Below, piece by piece: positions 25,648 through 34,727 of a stretch of DNA of 64,000 nt. A program made the position numbers and the translations under genes. This stretch comes from WRGT01 sp964450405 (lineage in GTDB: Bacteria; Spirochaetota; UBA4802; UBA5550). The stretch is taken from positions 62,001-126,000 of the forward strand of contig CAYVCQ010000001.1 in NCBI GenBank assembly GCA_964450405.1, written 5' to 3'. Under the pieces are notes generated by a model, which worked only from the letters and a program-made list of their open reading frames with translations, was not told the origin of the DNA and searched no databases. Within the stretch, counting starts at the first letter, position 1, and every line of letters begins with the position of its first letter.

Positions 25648-26538
25648 CTATACTGTATATGTTACGCAGGCAAAACTAAGTCCGGTTCCGGCAGCAACGA
25701 ACATCACCTGATCATTCTTTTTGAACATTCCCTTCTCAACTCCAAGATGATAGCCCATACTTACTGATGAACTGTGGGCATCACCATACTCTTTGTAAAG
25801 ATCAAGAACAGAATTCTCATTAACTCCGACTTTCGCCGCCAATCTTTTTGCAAATCCGTCATTAATCTGCGGAGTCACCATCTTTATTGAGCTTCTGTCA
25901 ATCTTTTCTGATACAAGATAATCTTCAAGGGAATCGCAGGTGAACTTAAAGAGACTTGGCTGGTAATTATACGGAATAGCTATTGTTAAACGGTTTGTTG
26001 CAGAACCTTCAACAGTACTGAAATCAAGAAATCCCCGTACACTGGTATCACTTGTTTTTGAATTACCGAAAGAATAATTTTTAAAACCTCTGCTCTCATC
26101 TTCAACATACTCAAGCAGCAATGCGGCACCGATACATGAAAACGGAAATCCCTCAACTGCTTCAGTCGAAGGATGCGCATCACTTGAAGCGATTAGGGCA
26201 TATTTAAATTTTTTTGTGCGCAATATAGAATCGGCTGCCTGTATTGCATTTATTACTCCGCAGGCACTGTTCAGCATATCAAGAGAAAATACAGCATTGT
26301 ATTCCTGACCCTTAATATAATCACCTTTTATCCCGACCCCTTTCTGAATAAAAGCCGCCATTGCAGGCTCCAGCATGTTTTTATCCCTGTAAACTCCCAC
26401 GTTGATTATAACATCAATATCCGTTTTGTTTATCCCCGCTGCTATAAGGCACTGAGCACTAGCGTCTATTGCATGATAATTTGAACTGCTGTTTGTATCT
26501 TTTGTACTTATTCCAGTTGCTTTTATTATTGTTCCCAT
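25648..26538 (-). CDS. Ketosynthase III-like subunit with degenerate active site
   Basis: A 296-residue thiolase-fold protein of the KAS III type. Cys93 in LNSACGV is kept, but the usual His (HQxN) is Pro223 in VTPQIND and the usual Asn of GNT is Asp253 in YGDAHSSS. It is also about 40 residues shorter at the N-terminus than its neighbour. Its ATG overlaps the stop of the complete ketosynthase gene (TGATG), so the two are co-translated. By analogy with PqsB-PqsC and LstA-LstB pairs, it is probably a non-catalytic or altered partner in a heterodimer (inference). Confidence 0.83.
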   Translation of the reverse strand: MGTIIKATGISTKDTNSSSNYHAIDASAQCLIAAGINKTDIDVIINVGVYRDKNMLEPAMAAFIQKGVGIKGDYIKGQEYNAVFSLDMLNSACGVINAIQAADSILRTKKFKYALIASSDAHPSTEAVEGFPFSCIGAALLLEYVEDESRGFKNYSFGNSKTSDTSVRGFLDFSTVEGSATNRLTIAIPYNYQPSLFKFTCDSLEDYLVSEKIDRSSIKMVTPQINDGFAKRLAAKVGVNENSVLDLYKEYGDAHSSSVSMGYHLGVEKGMFKKNDQVMFVAAGTGLSFACVTYTV

Positions 26539-27575
26539 TATGACACCACCAGGCTGCTTATTTTTGCTGACATGAACCCGGTAACAAAACCTGAACCAGC
26601 CGGGACCATCAATATTTTTGAGTTTTCCTTTATTGTTTTATCTTTTAAATGCTCATGAAGAACAAGCATATGAGACGTAGATGAAGTGTTGCCGTATTCA
26701 TCAAGCACCTGGAGCGATTCAGGCATCTCTGCATCAAAAGCCTCTGTTCCGATTTTAAGAAGCTTCTTTATGAATTTCAATCCCACCTGATGATGTATGA
26801 TGAAATCGAATTTTTCATCTGCAAAATTTCTTCCCATTTTTTCAAACATATCCAGCTGAAAGTTAGGCCAGATTTTAAGACGCTCCTCAGTATGCATCTG
26901 CGAGTTGCTGGCGTACATTGCGTATTTGTTGCTGTTATTACTCGGCATTCCTATAGCAAGATCGGAATATTCAGAAGTACTGATCATTTCAAATGTATCG
27001 ATATAATCTCTGTCATCAACGGCTCTGTCGAGAATCACAGCAGCACCGGAATCGCCAACTGTAAGTGATCCGAACTGCGAATCAAATGCATCCTTGACTT
27101 CAAGAACCGCTGTCTCCGCGACAGAAGTTATAACCTCACCGCTGACAACCATCCCGTTTTTAACCATACCGGATTTGATCATCGAATCGAGTATATACAT
27201 CCCGGTAAACATCCCCGCACACGCATTGGAAACATCAAAAAATATCGCCTTAGTAGCGCCAAGTTTCTGCTTTATAAAAAGACTCATAGCCGGTTCATAG
27301 TAATTAGTGTCTCCGATAAATCTTCCGATTGATCCCGATATAATTACGTCCAGATCTTCGGCTTTGTACTTTGAATTTTTAAGACAGTTCCTGGCCGAAT
27401 CAATTGCCATGGTGAATGAATCTTCGTGTGCCTGCTTCCAGAGGCGGTTATTGATCCCTGTAATTGCCTGCAGATCAAATTGAGGAGGAATATCCATCTG
27501 CCCGACGAGGTCAGCTGTGGATATTTTGTTATCCGTTATATGGACCCCAATGCTTTCAAATTTTGATTTTATCAT
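26538..27575 (-). CDS. OleA-like thiolase / ketosynthase III, catalytic
   Basis: A 345-residue KAS III-type enzyme with the full triad: Cys119 (SNACAG), His262 (IIHHQVG) and Asn296 (YGNTSST). OleA-type enzymes join two acyl-CoAs head to head to a beta-keto acid. The neighbours oleC and oleD make that activity more likely than FabH-type fatty acid initiation. The start ATG follows only a weak ribosome site. It is co-translated with the degenerate ketosynthase. It is the presumed entry step of the cluster. Confidence 0.85.
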   Translation of the reverse strand: MIKSKFESIGVHITDNKISTADLVGQMDIPPQFDLQAITGINNRLWKQAHEDSFTMAIDSARNCLKNSKYKAEDLDVIISGSIGRFIGDTNYYEPAMSLFIKQKLGATKAIFFDVSNACAGMFTGMYILDSMIKSGMVKNGMVVSGEVITSVAETAVLEVKDAFDSQFGSLTVGDSGAAVILDRAVDDRDYIDTFEMISTSEYSDLAIGMPSNNSNKYAMYASNSQMHTEERLKIWPNFQLDMFEKMGRNFADEKFDFIIHHQVGLKFIKKLLKIGTEAFDAEMPESLQVLDEYGNTSSTSHMLVLHEHLKDKTIKENSKILMVPAGSGFVTGFMSAKISSLVVS

Positions 27576-27814
27576 TTAGTTTTTCCTTATTTAATTTATA
27601 ACATTTAATTTGATTAGACACTATAACTTTACCTAATTACTACAGGGAGCTCTCCGGGATTTGCAGGATGCCATTCTCATCTTATATCCATTCTGAATTG
27701 AATTATAGAGGCTCCTTATACAAACACCGGGGAATGCGATACGATTCATAATCTGCATACTACTAAACTTTTCGTGCCGCTCAACCTGCTGTATATACCA
27801 GAGGACTATATCTC

Positions 27815-28849
27815 TCATTTCTTTACAGATTCGACAAATTTTTCGATGCCGCCGGTCTGTTCAATCCACTTTTTCAGAGCATCAAGACCCTTGCTCTGCT
27901 TAATTTTCGATTTATATCCGAAATCTTTTTTCGCAGCACTTATATCATAAGTTGAAGTAAGGCTGAACAATCCTACCGCATAACGGGATAATGGCGGAGC
28001 AGATTTTCTTGCTATTGCCGGTATTTTCCAGATAATATCAAAGATTCCGCCGATGAACATAAGTACTTTCGGATTTAACTTCTTTTTGATAGGAGGCAAA
28101 TTCAGTTTTTCTCCGATAAGTTTTATAAATCCCCATGTCTCAATTATCTCATCATCAGTGATAAAATATGCCTTTCCGCCAACCTTGTCGGACTTTGCCG
28201 CAAGAACACATGCATCTGCCGCATTTTCCACATGGCATACTGTGGCGAGGACTTTCTTTCCACCCGACATATCGGGAAATTTTTCCATCATCATACCGTA
28301 TACAATTTTTGGAATATAACCGGTCTTATCTCGCGGACCCCATATTCCTCTCGGCCGGAGAGAGCATGTTATAAATTTTTTGTCATTTGCGGCGAGTACA
28401 TACTGCTCAGCAAGCGCCTTTGTCTCCGAATAAAGATTTACATACTTTGCCGGATAAGGATATGATTCATTTATATTATTCTGCTCTGTAAAATCAAAAA
28501 ATATACTGGGGCTGCTTACAAAAACGAAGCGTTTCACACCCTGTTTTTTGGCCTCATCTACAAGATACTTTGTTGCAAGAAAGTTATCATCATAAAACTG
28601 TTTGCGGTCACCTACATCTGTTACACGGGCTGCGGAGTGATATACTACATCTACACCTTTTGTCGCCTCACGTAGTGATGCGATGTCTGTTAAATCCCCG
28701 TACGCATATTCAATTTTCGGGTATTTTTTGAGGTATTCAAGATTACTGGTTTTTCTTACAAGAACACGAACCTTATCGCCCTGGGCTATACACTTATCTA
28801 CAATGTAGCTTCCTACAAAACCTGTTGCTCCGGTTATCAGAACTTTCAT
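27815..28849 (-). CDS. oleD: NAD(P)-dependent 3-beta-HSD/SDR, OleD-like
   Basis: A 344-residue extended SDR. The Rossmann motif ITGATGFVGSYI starts at residue 5. The catalytic Tyr and Lys follow in YSETKALAEQ. The segments FVFVSSPSIFFDF and LRPRGIWGPRD are characteristic of OleD, which reduces the 2-alkyl-3-ketoacid made by OleA to the beta-hydroxy acid. Its ATG overlaps the stop of the small membrane protein gene (ATGA). It lies in the same operon as the OleC-like gene. Confidence 0.87.
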   Translation of the reverse strand: MKVLITGATGFVGSYIVDKCIAQGDKVRVLVRKTSNLEYLKKYPKIEYAYGDLTDIASLREATKGVDVVYHSAARVTDVGDRKQFYDDNFLATKYLVDEAKKQGVKRFVFVSSPSIFFDFTEQNNINESYPYPAKYVNLYSETKALAEQYVLAANDKKFITCSLRPRGIWGPRDKTGYIPKIVYGMMMEKFPDMSGGKKVLATVCHVENAADACVLAAKSDKVGGKAYFITDDEIIETWGFIKLIGEKLNLPPIKKKLNPKVLMFIGGIFDIIWKIPAIARKSAPPLSRYAVGLFSLTSTYDISAAKKDFGYKSKIKQSKGLDALKKWIEQTGGIEKFVESVKK

Positions 28850-29133
28850 TTCATCTCACCAACACTTTTTTTCAGAGGCTTCCACCATGTTGAACCCAGA
28901 GCGATTGTAAGAAATATATTCTTCAAAACCGGGATTCCCCCTTTTTTACCAAGAGGGAGTGCGACAAAAATCTGAATAAAATGTGTAGCACTGAGAACAA
29001 TGTCTATATAGAACATAATTCTTATTACCAGATTCTGGATTGGAAACACCACACCGTATGCTATAAACACCCATCCGAATATCGGGATGATGAACAACAG
29101 TTTTTCACCTGTTGTAAAATTTACTTTAATCAT
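28846..29133 (-). CDS. Small membrane protein in the ole-like operon (DUF1145-like)
   Basis: A 95-residue protein with three hydrophobic segments (about residues 12-34, 36-58 and 68-86), ending WWKPLKKSVGEMK. The layout vaguely resembles DUF1145/YhhL proteins, but I am not sure. It is encoded between oleC (10-bp gap) and oleD (4-bp overlap), so it is part of the operon. It could be a membrane anchor for the soluble Ole enzymes, which are known to assemble in multi-enzyme particles (inference). Confidence 0.65.
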   Translation of the reverse strand: MIKVNFTTGEKLLFIIPIFGWVFIAYGVVFPIQNLVIRIMFYIDIVLSATHFIQIFVALPLGKKGGIPVLKNIFLTIALGSTWWKPLKKSVGEMK

Positions 29134-29143
29134 AATATAACCT

Positions 29144-30814
29144 CTATTTTAAAATTATTTTTTCAGCCCAGAGTGCGAGCTGTTCTCTCCCTATTTTTGC
29201 ATTATGCCGGATATCAACCGGAAAATGATCATGGAACAAAACTGTCTTAATATCTTTTGTAATTGAATGAGCCTGCCCTATCTCAAGAAGTTCTTTTCTT
29301 ATTGTTTCCTCTCTGCCCTTATCCTTATCCGCTTTACTTATTTTATTATGAAGTTCAATGCAGATAACCGGATTCTGTTTATCTGACAGACCGGTCCCGA
29401 CAAGTGCACTTCTTAAAACTTCAGGATGGCTATTGAAAATTCCTTCGCACTGAACACTGAACAGAGTTGTATCTCCAGTGTTTACTCTGTGTTTTTTCCG
29501 GCCGCAGAACCAGATTCTCCCTTCGTTATCAATTGAAGCGAGGTCACCCATCCGGTGCCATATATCTTCTCCGTCCTTGATTTTACTGAACAGATTCGCT
29601 TCAGGATTTTTATGATATGCTCTGCTGACGATATCACCCTTGAGAGCAATTTCACCAACCTCACCCTGCGGAACAGTAATATTCTCTGTCCAGTTTTCAA
29701 TCGGTTCATCGGTGATTTTTATAATCCGCGCATCGAGATTTTTCAGAGCCTTTCCGACACATGTACCCATCCCCCCTGCGGTTTTGGGTTTGCATTCACT
29801 AAGCAGCGTTTTTGAATCGATTAATGATATTGGGAGAGCTTCTGTAGAGCCATAGGTTGTAAGTATTACCGCGTCATCCTCCAGCAGCTGCTGGAATGTT
29901 TCCATTATTGATGTTGCAACAGGCGCTCCGCCGGACAGTACAGTTTTCATCGTTGGAAGTTTGATATTATTTTCAACTCCGAATTTTCCTACACTGTTGA
30001 GCAGTGCAGGTGACGCGAACATTATAGTCGCCTTATAGTGATTTACAGGATCAATAATATTCATTGGATTAACATGCGCAGGTCTTTGGGGATCTATCAC
30101 CGGCAATATTGCCGTGATTCCTATAAGTATATCATAAAGGGCAAAGAGTGATAATGTTGCCATATCAATCTGATCAAGAGTTTTATATAAGTTGATCTTC
30201 AGGGAATGGAACTCCTCGTTAATCATTCTATGTGTATACTCAACACCTTTAGCAGGACCGGTACTCCCTGTGGTGAAATTTATTAATGCAAGTTCATCCG
30301 TGAGAGTTTCAGCGATGGGATAAACACCGGAATTCTGAACAAGCAATTTCCTGAGAGAGTAGCCTCCCCAGAAAAGCCTTCTCCCTGCAGTTACCCATGT
30401 CTTTACAGATTTAAAATTTCGATAGAATAAAATTCTGAAAATATGCGCACGTTTAATTCCGATAAATGCCTCGGCATTTACACTTTTGTAACAGTGAAGC
30501 ATCCTTTTGACTCCGAGTCCCGGATCAACTATCACGGGGACTGCACCGACTTTAAACAGAGCGAATGTGATTGAGAATAATTCGGAACCGGGTTTAACCA
30601 TGAAAATTGTTTTTGTTCCCTTTGTTATTCCTGCAGATTCAAATCCGGCTGCATACTGATCCGATTCAATGTCCAGTTCGCGGAATGTCTTATGATGATA
30701 TTTAATAGAGCCGTCTTTATTTTTTCCGGCCGGATATATGATAGCTTTTTTTTCCGGGAATAGAGAGGCGTTCTGTTTAAGATATTTTGCGATGTTTAAG
30801 TAAGGGACTGTCAT
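29144..30814 (-). CDS. oleC: AMP-dependent ligase, OleC-like (beta-lactone synthetase)
   Basis: A 556-residue ANL-superfamily enzyme. P-loop INFTTGSTGPAKG, the TTYGSTEALPIS core and the HRMGDLASIDNEGR hinge region are present. The segments VPVIVDPGLGVKRML and IGIKRAHIFRI are typical of OleC. Characterised OleC enzymes convert beta-hydroxy acids to beta-lactones with ATP. The start at 30814 (MTVPYLN) follows AGGAA; an ATG 48 bases upstream lacks a ribosome site. It heads the cluster on the minus strand. Confidence 0.88.
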   Translation of the reverse strand: MTVPYLNIAKYLKQNASLFPEKKAIIYPAGKNKDGSIKYHHKTFRELDIESDQYAAGFESAGITKGTKTIFMVKPGSELFSITFALFKVGAVPVIVDPGLGVKRMLHCYKSVNAEAFIGIKRAHIFRILFYRNFKSVKTWVTAGRRLFWGGYSLRKLLVQNSGVYPIAETLTDELALINFTTGSTGPAKGVEYTHRMINEEFHSLKINLYKTLDQIDMATLSLFALYDILIGITAILPVIDPQRPAHVNPMNIIDPVNHYKATIMFASPALLNSVGKFGVENNIKLPTMKTVLSGGAPVATSIMETFQQLLEDDAVILTTYGSTEALPISLIDSKTLLSECKPKTAGGMGTCVGKALKNLDARIIKITDEPIENWTENITVPQGEVGEIALKGDIVSRAYHKNPEANLFSKIKDGEDIWHRMGDLASIDNEGRIWFCGRKKHRVNTGDTTLFSVQCEGIFNSHPEVLRSALVGTGLSDKQNPVICIELHNKISKADKDKGREETIRKELLEIGQAHSITKDIKTVLFHDHFPVDIRHNAKIGREQLALWAEKIILK

Positions 30815-31276
30815 TTTAATTATTCCTGAGATACGTTTATAGAAAGACTTTGCAATTACCAACTTTCACAATCAGAAACATGACAGCTGACCATACGTTT
30901 TAGCAGCACAACCTTAGTAATATATTTATGATTTTATTACATTTCAACTTTTAATGTCTGCAGTGAAAAAAGTTTTTTTTACTTTTAAATTGTTCCAAAA
31001 AAACAGATTATGGCCTTACTATTTTTATGCCGTTAAAAACACAAGCAGATTAAATTTTTCTCTAAAAAAATATTTAAAAAAAGTAGGAATGCTGTAAATG
31101 CGGATTTAAAATATCAGAATTTTCAGCTTTACCGACCAATAAGTCAGAATAACTTTATATTAACTCTTTTATGCAGTGATTCATCGAAGTGCAGCCTTAC
31201 CATTATTTCATATGTGTTTGAATGAGGGATTGTATAATTATTCTGACTTTCCATGCTGCAGGGCAACTATCTGAAG
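30815..31276. other. Intergenic upstream of the oleC-like operon
   Basis: About 460 bp of AT-rich sequence with no gene. The promoter of the oleC-like operon should lie in the left part, but no clear -35/-10 pair is visible. No repeat family was recognised here. Confidence 0.4.
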
Positions 31277-31309
31277 ACAAAAAAAAGGCTGCCCTTTAGA
31301 GGCAGCCCT
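31277..31309 (-). terminator. Intrinsic terminator of the nitronate-monooxygenase-like gene
   Basis: On the minus strand, GGCTGCC (31307-31301), a seven-base loop and GGCAGCC (31293-31287) are followed by ten T residues. It lies about 20 bp after the stop codon of the gene at 31330-32367. Confidence 0.9.
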
Positions 31310-31329
31310 TCAATTGGTGCTAAATATAT

Positions 31330-32367
31330 TTACTTGAGCATTCCTGCCATTTTAGCGTTTGTAGCAACTGCTTCTTTTATTATTCTGTCAATAGTTTCTT
31401 TCACTGTTGGCATATCGTGGATCATACCGCAGCACTGTCCAAGAAGTTCAACACCCTTTTTGTCATAATCTCCTTCCTCTGTAGCTGCCTGGATTTTTCC
31501 AAATGCAGTAGCCATATGTGCAAGAGTCATCATCTTGTCAGGCTGTGCAAGCATACCGAGCATTACTTTTAGAAGAGGAAGCTCCATAGATTTAGCAATC
31601 GCAGGACCAACCATCATAGCTTTGAAAAGATTCATACCACCCTTGATTGACTTCTCTGCAGATGGTGACTTAAGAACACGGCACCATAAACCGTCAAATC
31701 TGTCTGAATAGAGTGTGTCCTCGGAAGTTGCATCAAGGTGTGCCTGCTTTGTTCTTGGATGAACAGGGCTCTCTTTAGTTGTAGCAAGTCTTGAACCCAT
31801 GGCAACCGCATCGGCACCTAGTGCAAGTGCGGCAGCAAGTCCCTGACCTGTTGCAAATCCGCCTGATGCGACAATCGGAATGTCTGTAATTTCTCTTATG
31901 GACGGGATGAGACAGAGATTAGCCACTTTTCCGCCATGAGCAGCAGCTTCGTAACCTGTAACCTGAAGAGCATCCACCCCGCCTTTAATTGCAGCTTTTG
32001 CATGTTTTGCGCCGATTACAGTCTGGATTACCTTGCCTTTATAGTTGTGAACTCTTTTTACTATATCATCAGGTTTACCCAGAGATACATTTATAACAGG
32101 AACCTGCATATCGATAAGAACTTCAAGATTCTCTTTTGCACCCGGCATAAGAAGAGTCGCGCCTGCACCGAAAGGTTTTTTGGTAAGTTCTCTTATTCTC
32201 TTGATTGCAGCTTCAGTCTGTTTTGTTGAAAGAGGACCTGTCGCGAGCCATCCGATACCGCCGGCGTTACAAACTGCTGCAACAAGTTCCGGTGTACTGA
32301 TCCAGCTCATTCCCGGCAATACGATTGGATACTTGATTCCAAAAAGTTGTGTTATTTTCGTCTTCAT
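31330..32367 (-). CDS. FMN-dependent nitronate monooxygenase-like protein
   Basis: A 345-residue TIM-barrel flavoprotein of the 2-nitropropane dioxygenase/NMO family. The barrel begins PIVLPGMSWISTPELVAAV. QVTGYEAAAHGGK holds the catalytic-type His, and IVASGGFATGQGLAAALALGADAV is the FMN phosphate-binding stretch. Relatives oxidise alkyl nitronates or act as FabK-like enoyl reductases; the true substrate is not evident. It is co-directional with the PadR gene 18 bp upstream, which probably regulates it. Confidence 0.88.
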   Translation of the reverse strand: MKTKITQLFGIKYPIVLPGMSWISTPELVAAVCNAGGIGWLATGPLSTKQTEAAIKRIRELTKKPFGAGATLLMPGAKENLEVLIDMQVPVINVSLGKPDDIVKRVHNYKGKVIQTVIGAKHAKAAIKGGVDALQVTGYEAAAHGGKVANLCLIPSIREITDIPIVASGGFATGQGLAAALALGADAVAMGSRLATTKESPVHPRTKQAHLDATSEDTLYSDRFDGLWCRVLKSPSAEKSIKGGMNLFKAMMVGPAIAKSMELPLLKVMLGMLAQPDKMMTLAHMATAFGKIQAATEEGDYDKKGVELLGQCCGMIHDMPTVKETIDRIIKEAVATNAKMAGMLK

Positions 32368-32385
32368 TATTTTACCCCTGTTTTT

Positions 32386-32934
32386 TTATTCAAATTCATT
32401 TTTTAAAAACTCTATTGCTTCTTCGCACCATTTAATATGCCCTGTTTCAAAACTTATACCGCTGCGGAGATTCAGATAACGGAACTTCCCCTTAACCGGC
32501 AGAGATTTTACATCGGAAAAATATTTTGTTTCATACTCGCGAAAAAGTCTAAGCTTCTCCTCATGAATAGCTTTCAGCTGAAGCAGTTCCTCAATCAGCA
32601 TCTCTTTAGGCACCAGAAATCCCACAAACATTTTTACAAGCATATCTTCTTTTATGGGACTCGGTTCAGATGGCTGTGCAATCCACTGGATAAGATGAGC
32701 TTTTCCCTCTTCGGTGACACAATATATCTTTTTATCCGGTCTGTCCTTCTGTTTTATCAGTTCAGATGTAACCATCTTCTCCTGATCAAGTTTGGCCAGT
32801 TCTCTATATATCTGCTGATGGGTGGTTTTCCAGTAAAATCCCACGGAGCTGTTAAACTCCTTCGCAAGATCATACCCGCTGCACGGTTTTCCTCTTCCCA
32901 CAAGCGTTGCAAGAATTGAATGTGATAAAGCCAT
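32386..32934 (-). CDS. PadR-family transcriptional regulator
   Basis: A 182-residue regulator with an N-terminal winged helix (MALSHSILATLV, SGYDLAKEF, THQQIYRELAKLDQEKMV) and a C-terminal Vir/PadR coiled coil (EELLQLKAIHEEKLRLF). PadR proteins usually repress a neighbouring operon and respond to small aromatic or lipophilic ligands. A palindrome overlapping its own promoter (32996-33013) suggests autoregulation together with the downstream oxygenase gene. Confidence 0.9.
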   Translation of the reverse strand: MALSHSILATLVGRGKPCSGYDLAKEFNSSVGFYWKTTHQQIYRELAKLDQEKMVTSELIKQKDRPDKKIYCVTEEGKAHLIQWIAQPSEPSPIKEDMLVKMFVGFLVPKEMLIEELLQLKAIHEEKLRLFREYETKYFSDVKSLPVKGKFRYLNLRSGISFETGHIKWCEEAIEFLKNEFE

Positions 32935-32995
32935 ATATTATTTCATTTCAGCAGCACTTTCGTCCTGCTCTCCTGTATCGTGATAATTCAACAAG

Positions 32996-33039
32996 TATTC
33001 AACTAGTTGCATATATAAAAGCTGTTGTGATAATGTCAA
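32996..33039 (-). promoter_or_regulatory. padR promoter with palindromic operator
   Basis: On the minus strand, TTGACA (33039-33034) and TATATG (33015-33010) are 18 bp apart. An 18-bp near-palindrome (32996-33013) centred on CAACTAGTTG overlaps the -10 and start region. The position suits repression by the PadR protein encoded directly downstream. Confidence 0.65.
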
Positions 33040-33145
33040 GAAATTTTACGATTTTTTTAGGGGGGAAAGATTTTTGATTTTAGGCATAAATCATGATTAA
33101 GGGACTAGAGGATTTATTTGATTGAAGATAGAGTTAACAATACTG

Positions 33146-33184
33146 CATCATGAAAATCTTTTAATCATGCGAATCACGATTCAG
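33146..33184. repeat. Dispersed repeat, family B single arm
   Basis: CATCATGAAAATC, CTTTTAATCAT and GAATCACGATTCAG form one arm of a repeat family whose full version is a palindrome. Near-identical copies lie at 34765-34804, 51713-51747 and in the paired elements at 50366-50467, 50511-50696, 51507-51694 and 54263-54322. Confidence 0.75.
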
Positions 33185-33346
33185 GTAGAAGATTTTATTT
33201 TATAGACAGCACCATAATACTCATTTAATTTTGTTGCCTTAACGGTTTGAGAGCTTTAAATGATCTGGTTTTAAACGGGTACCAAAATTAAAAGTCATAT
33301 CAAACTCAAATCTGACAATTTGTTTTAGAGATATAAGGATATTATA

Positions 33347-34537
33347 ATGAAAAAAATACTTACGATAGTTCTTCTGCTGATTTCCATTTTTTTAATTGGA
33401 TGCAAATCACACACACTTTCAGAAGATCTCAAGCCAATAAATTTAACAAAAAATCCTGATGCATCCCGTATGGGAGACCTTGGCTGGGCAGCTTATCAAA
33501 AGAAAGACTATGATAAAGCCTTGGAGAATTACACAAAAGCCCTGGAGTATGATCCTAGATATGTTAATGTATATAATAATCGTGGGCTTGTTTATTTAGT
33601 TTTAAAAGATTATGACAAGGCAATCTCTGATTTCAGTAAGACAATAGAAATTAATAACGAGTTTACCTGGGGCTATATCAACAGAGGGCTATGCTATTTT
33701 AATAAAAAGGATTTTGATAAAGCCCTGATTGATTATAAAAAAACAACTGAATTTAACCCGAAAGAATATAGAGCTTTTTATGACATCGGGCGTATTTATT
33801 ATGAAAAAAAAGATTATATTAAGGCCCTTGAAAATCTCGATAAATGTCTGAAAATATATCCTGAACATGAGTGGTCTTTCAACTATAAAGGATTGTGTTA
33901 TGACATGTTAAAGGATTACGATAAGGCTCTTGAAAATTACAATAAAGCAATTTATTTAGATTCGAAAGATGATTATGTTTATCATAATATTGGAATAGTT
34001 TATTATAAAAAGAAAGAATACAATAAAGCATTAGAATATTTCGATAAAAGTTTAAAATTAAACCCCAACTATGTATCCGCAATTAACTTTAAAGGACTTT
34101 GTTATGGCTTTCTGAAAGATTCCGACAAAGCCTTAGAAAATTTTAATAAAGCTATTAAGATTGATTCTAAATATTTTCTGGCCTATTATAATATTGGAAG
34201 AATCTATTATGATAAAAAAGAATATTCTACTGCTTTAGAAAATTTAGATAAATGCCTGAAGTTAAATGCTGAATATGCATGGGCTTTGAACTTTAAGGGA
34301 AGGTGCTATCACAGGTTGGAAGAATTTGACATAGCCCTTGAAAATTACAATAAATCAATCAAATTAGATCCCAAAATAGCAGATTTTTATAACTCTAGGA
34401 GTTATTCATATTTAAAGAAAAAAAATATTAAATCCGCATTGGGTGATTTAAACAAGTCACTCCAGCTTGAACCGGAAAACTACCACACACTATATGATTT
34501 TGCATGTTTCTATTCAGTGCAGAAAAACAAACCTTAA
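33347..34537 (+). CDS. TPR-repeat lipoprotein, C-terminally truncated by an in-frame stop
   Basis: A 396-residue lipoprotein. A signal peptide with lipobox LIGC (Cys19) precedes about nine tetratricopeptide repeats of the YDKALENYNKAIELDP type. Such helical solenoids bind partner proteins at the membrane. The frame stops at TAA 34535-34537, just after ...FACFYSVQKNKP. Without that codon it would continue for 55 more sense codons with typical C-terminal repeat sequence (34538-34705). The gene is thus either truncated by a recent nonsense mutation or read through. Confidence 0.85.
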   Translation: MKKILTIVLLLISIFLIGCKSHTLSEDLKPINLTKNPDASRMGDLGWAAYQKKDYDKALENYTKALEYDPRYVNVYNNRGLVYLVLKDYDKAISDFSKTIEINNEFTWGYINRGLCYFNKKDFDKALIDYKKTTEFNPKEYRAFYDIGRIYYEKKDYIKALENLDKCLKIYPEHEWSFNYKGLCYDMLKDYDKALENYNKAIYLDSKDDYVYHNIGIVYYKKKEYNKALEYFDKSLKLNPNYVSAINFKGLCYGFLKDSDKALENFNKAIKIDSKYFLAYYNIGRIYYDKKEYSTALENLDKCLKLNAEYAWALNFKGRCYHRLEEFDIALENYNKSIKLDPKIADFYNSRSYSYLKKKNIKSALGDLNKSLQLEPENYHTLYDFACFYSVQKNKP

Positions 34538-34705
34538 GCTTTTGAATATTTAGCAAAGGCTATTGACAAAGGCTATAGTAATATTAATCATATGGAAGAA
34601 GATAAAGATCTGGATAATATAAAATCTGATGATCGTTACAAAACTCTGATTGCAATGCTGAAAGAGAAGGCAATAAAGAATGACACCGGTAAGGCTAAAA
34701 ATTAA
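34538..34705 (+). pseudogene. In-frame C-terminal remnant of the TPR lipoprotein
   Basis: Directly after the TAA the same frame reads AFEYLAKAIDKGYSN, EEDKDLDNIKSDDRYKTL and so on to a second TAA at 34703-34705. This is the usual final segment of such TPR proteins (LEKAIEKGY...DPDFDNIRDDPRYK). It shows that a single codon separates the two parts and no frameshift is involved. Confidence 0.8.
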
Positions 34706-34727
34706 AATAACGAACTAACTGCTTTCA

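Noticed and set aside
27633..27818. A 61-codon minus-strand frame overlapping the oleD stop (ATGA) in the gap before the ketosynthase genes
   Set aside because: The start overlap is suggestive, but the product has no recognisable domain and is too short to be the missing oleB hydrolase.
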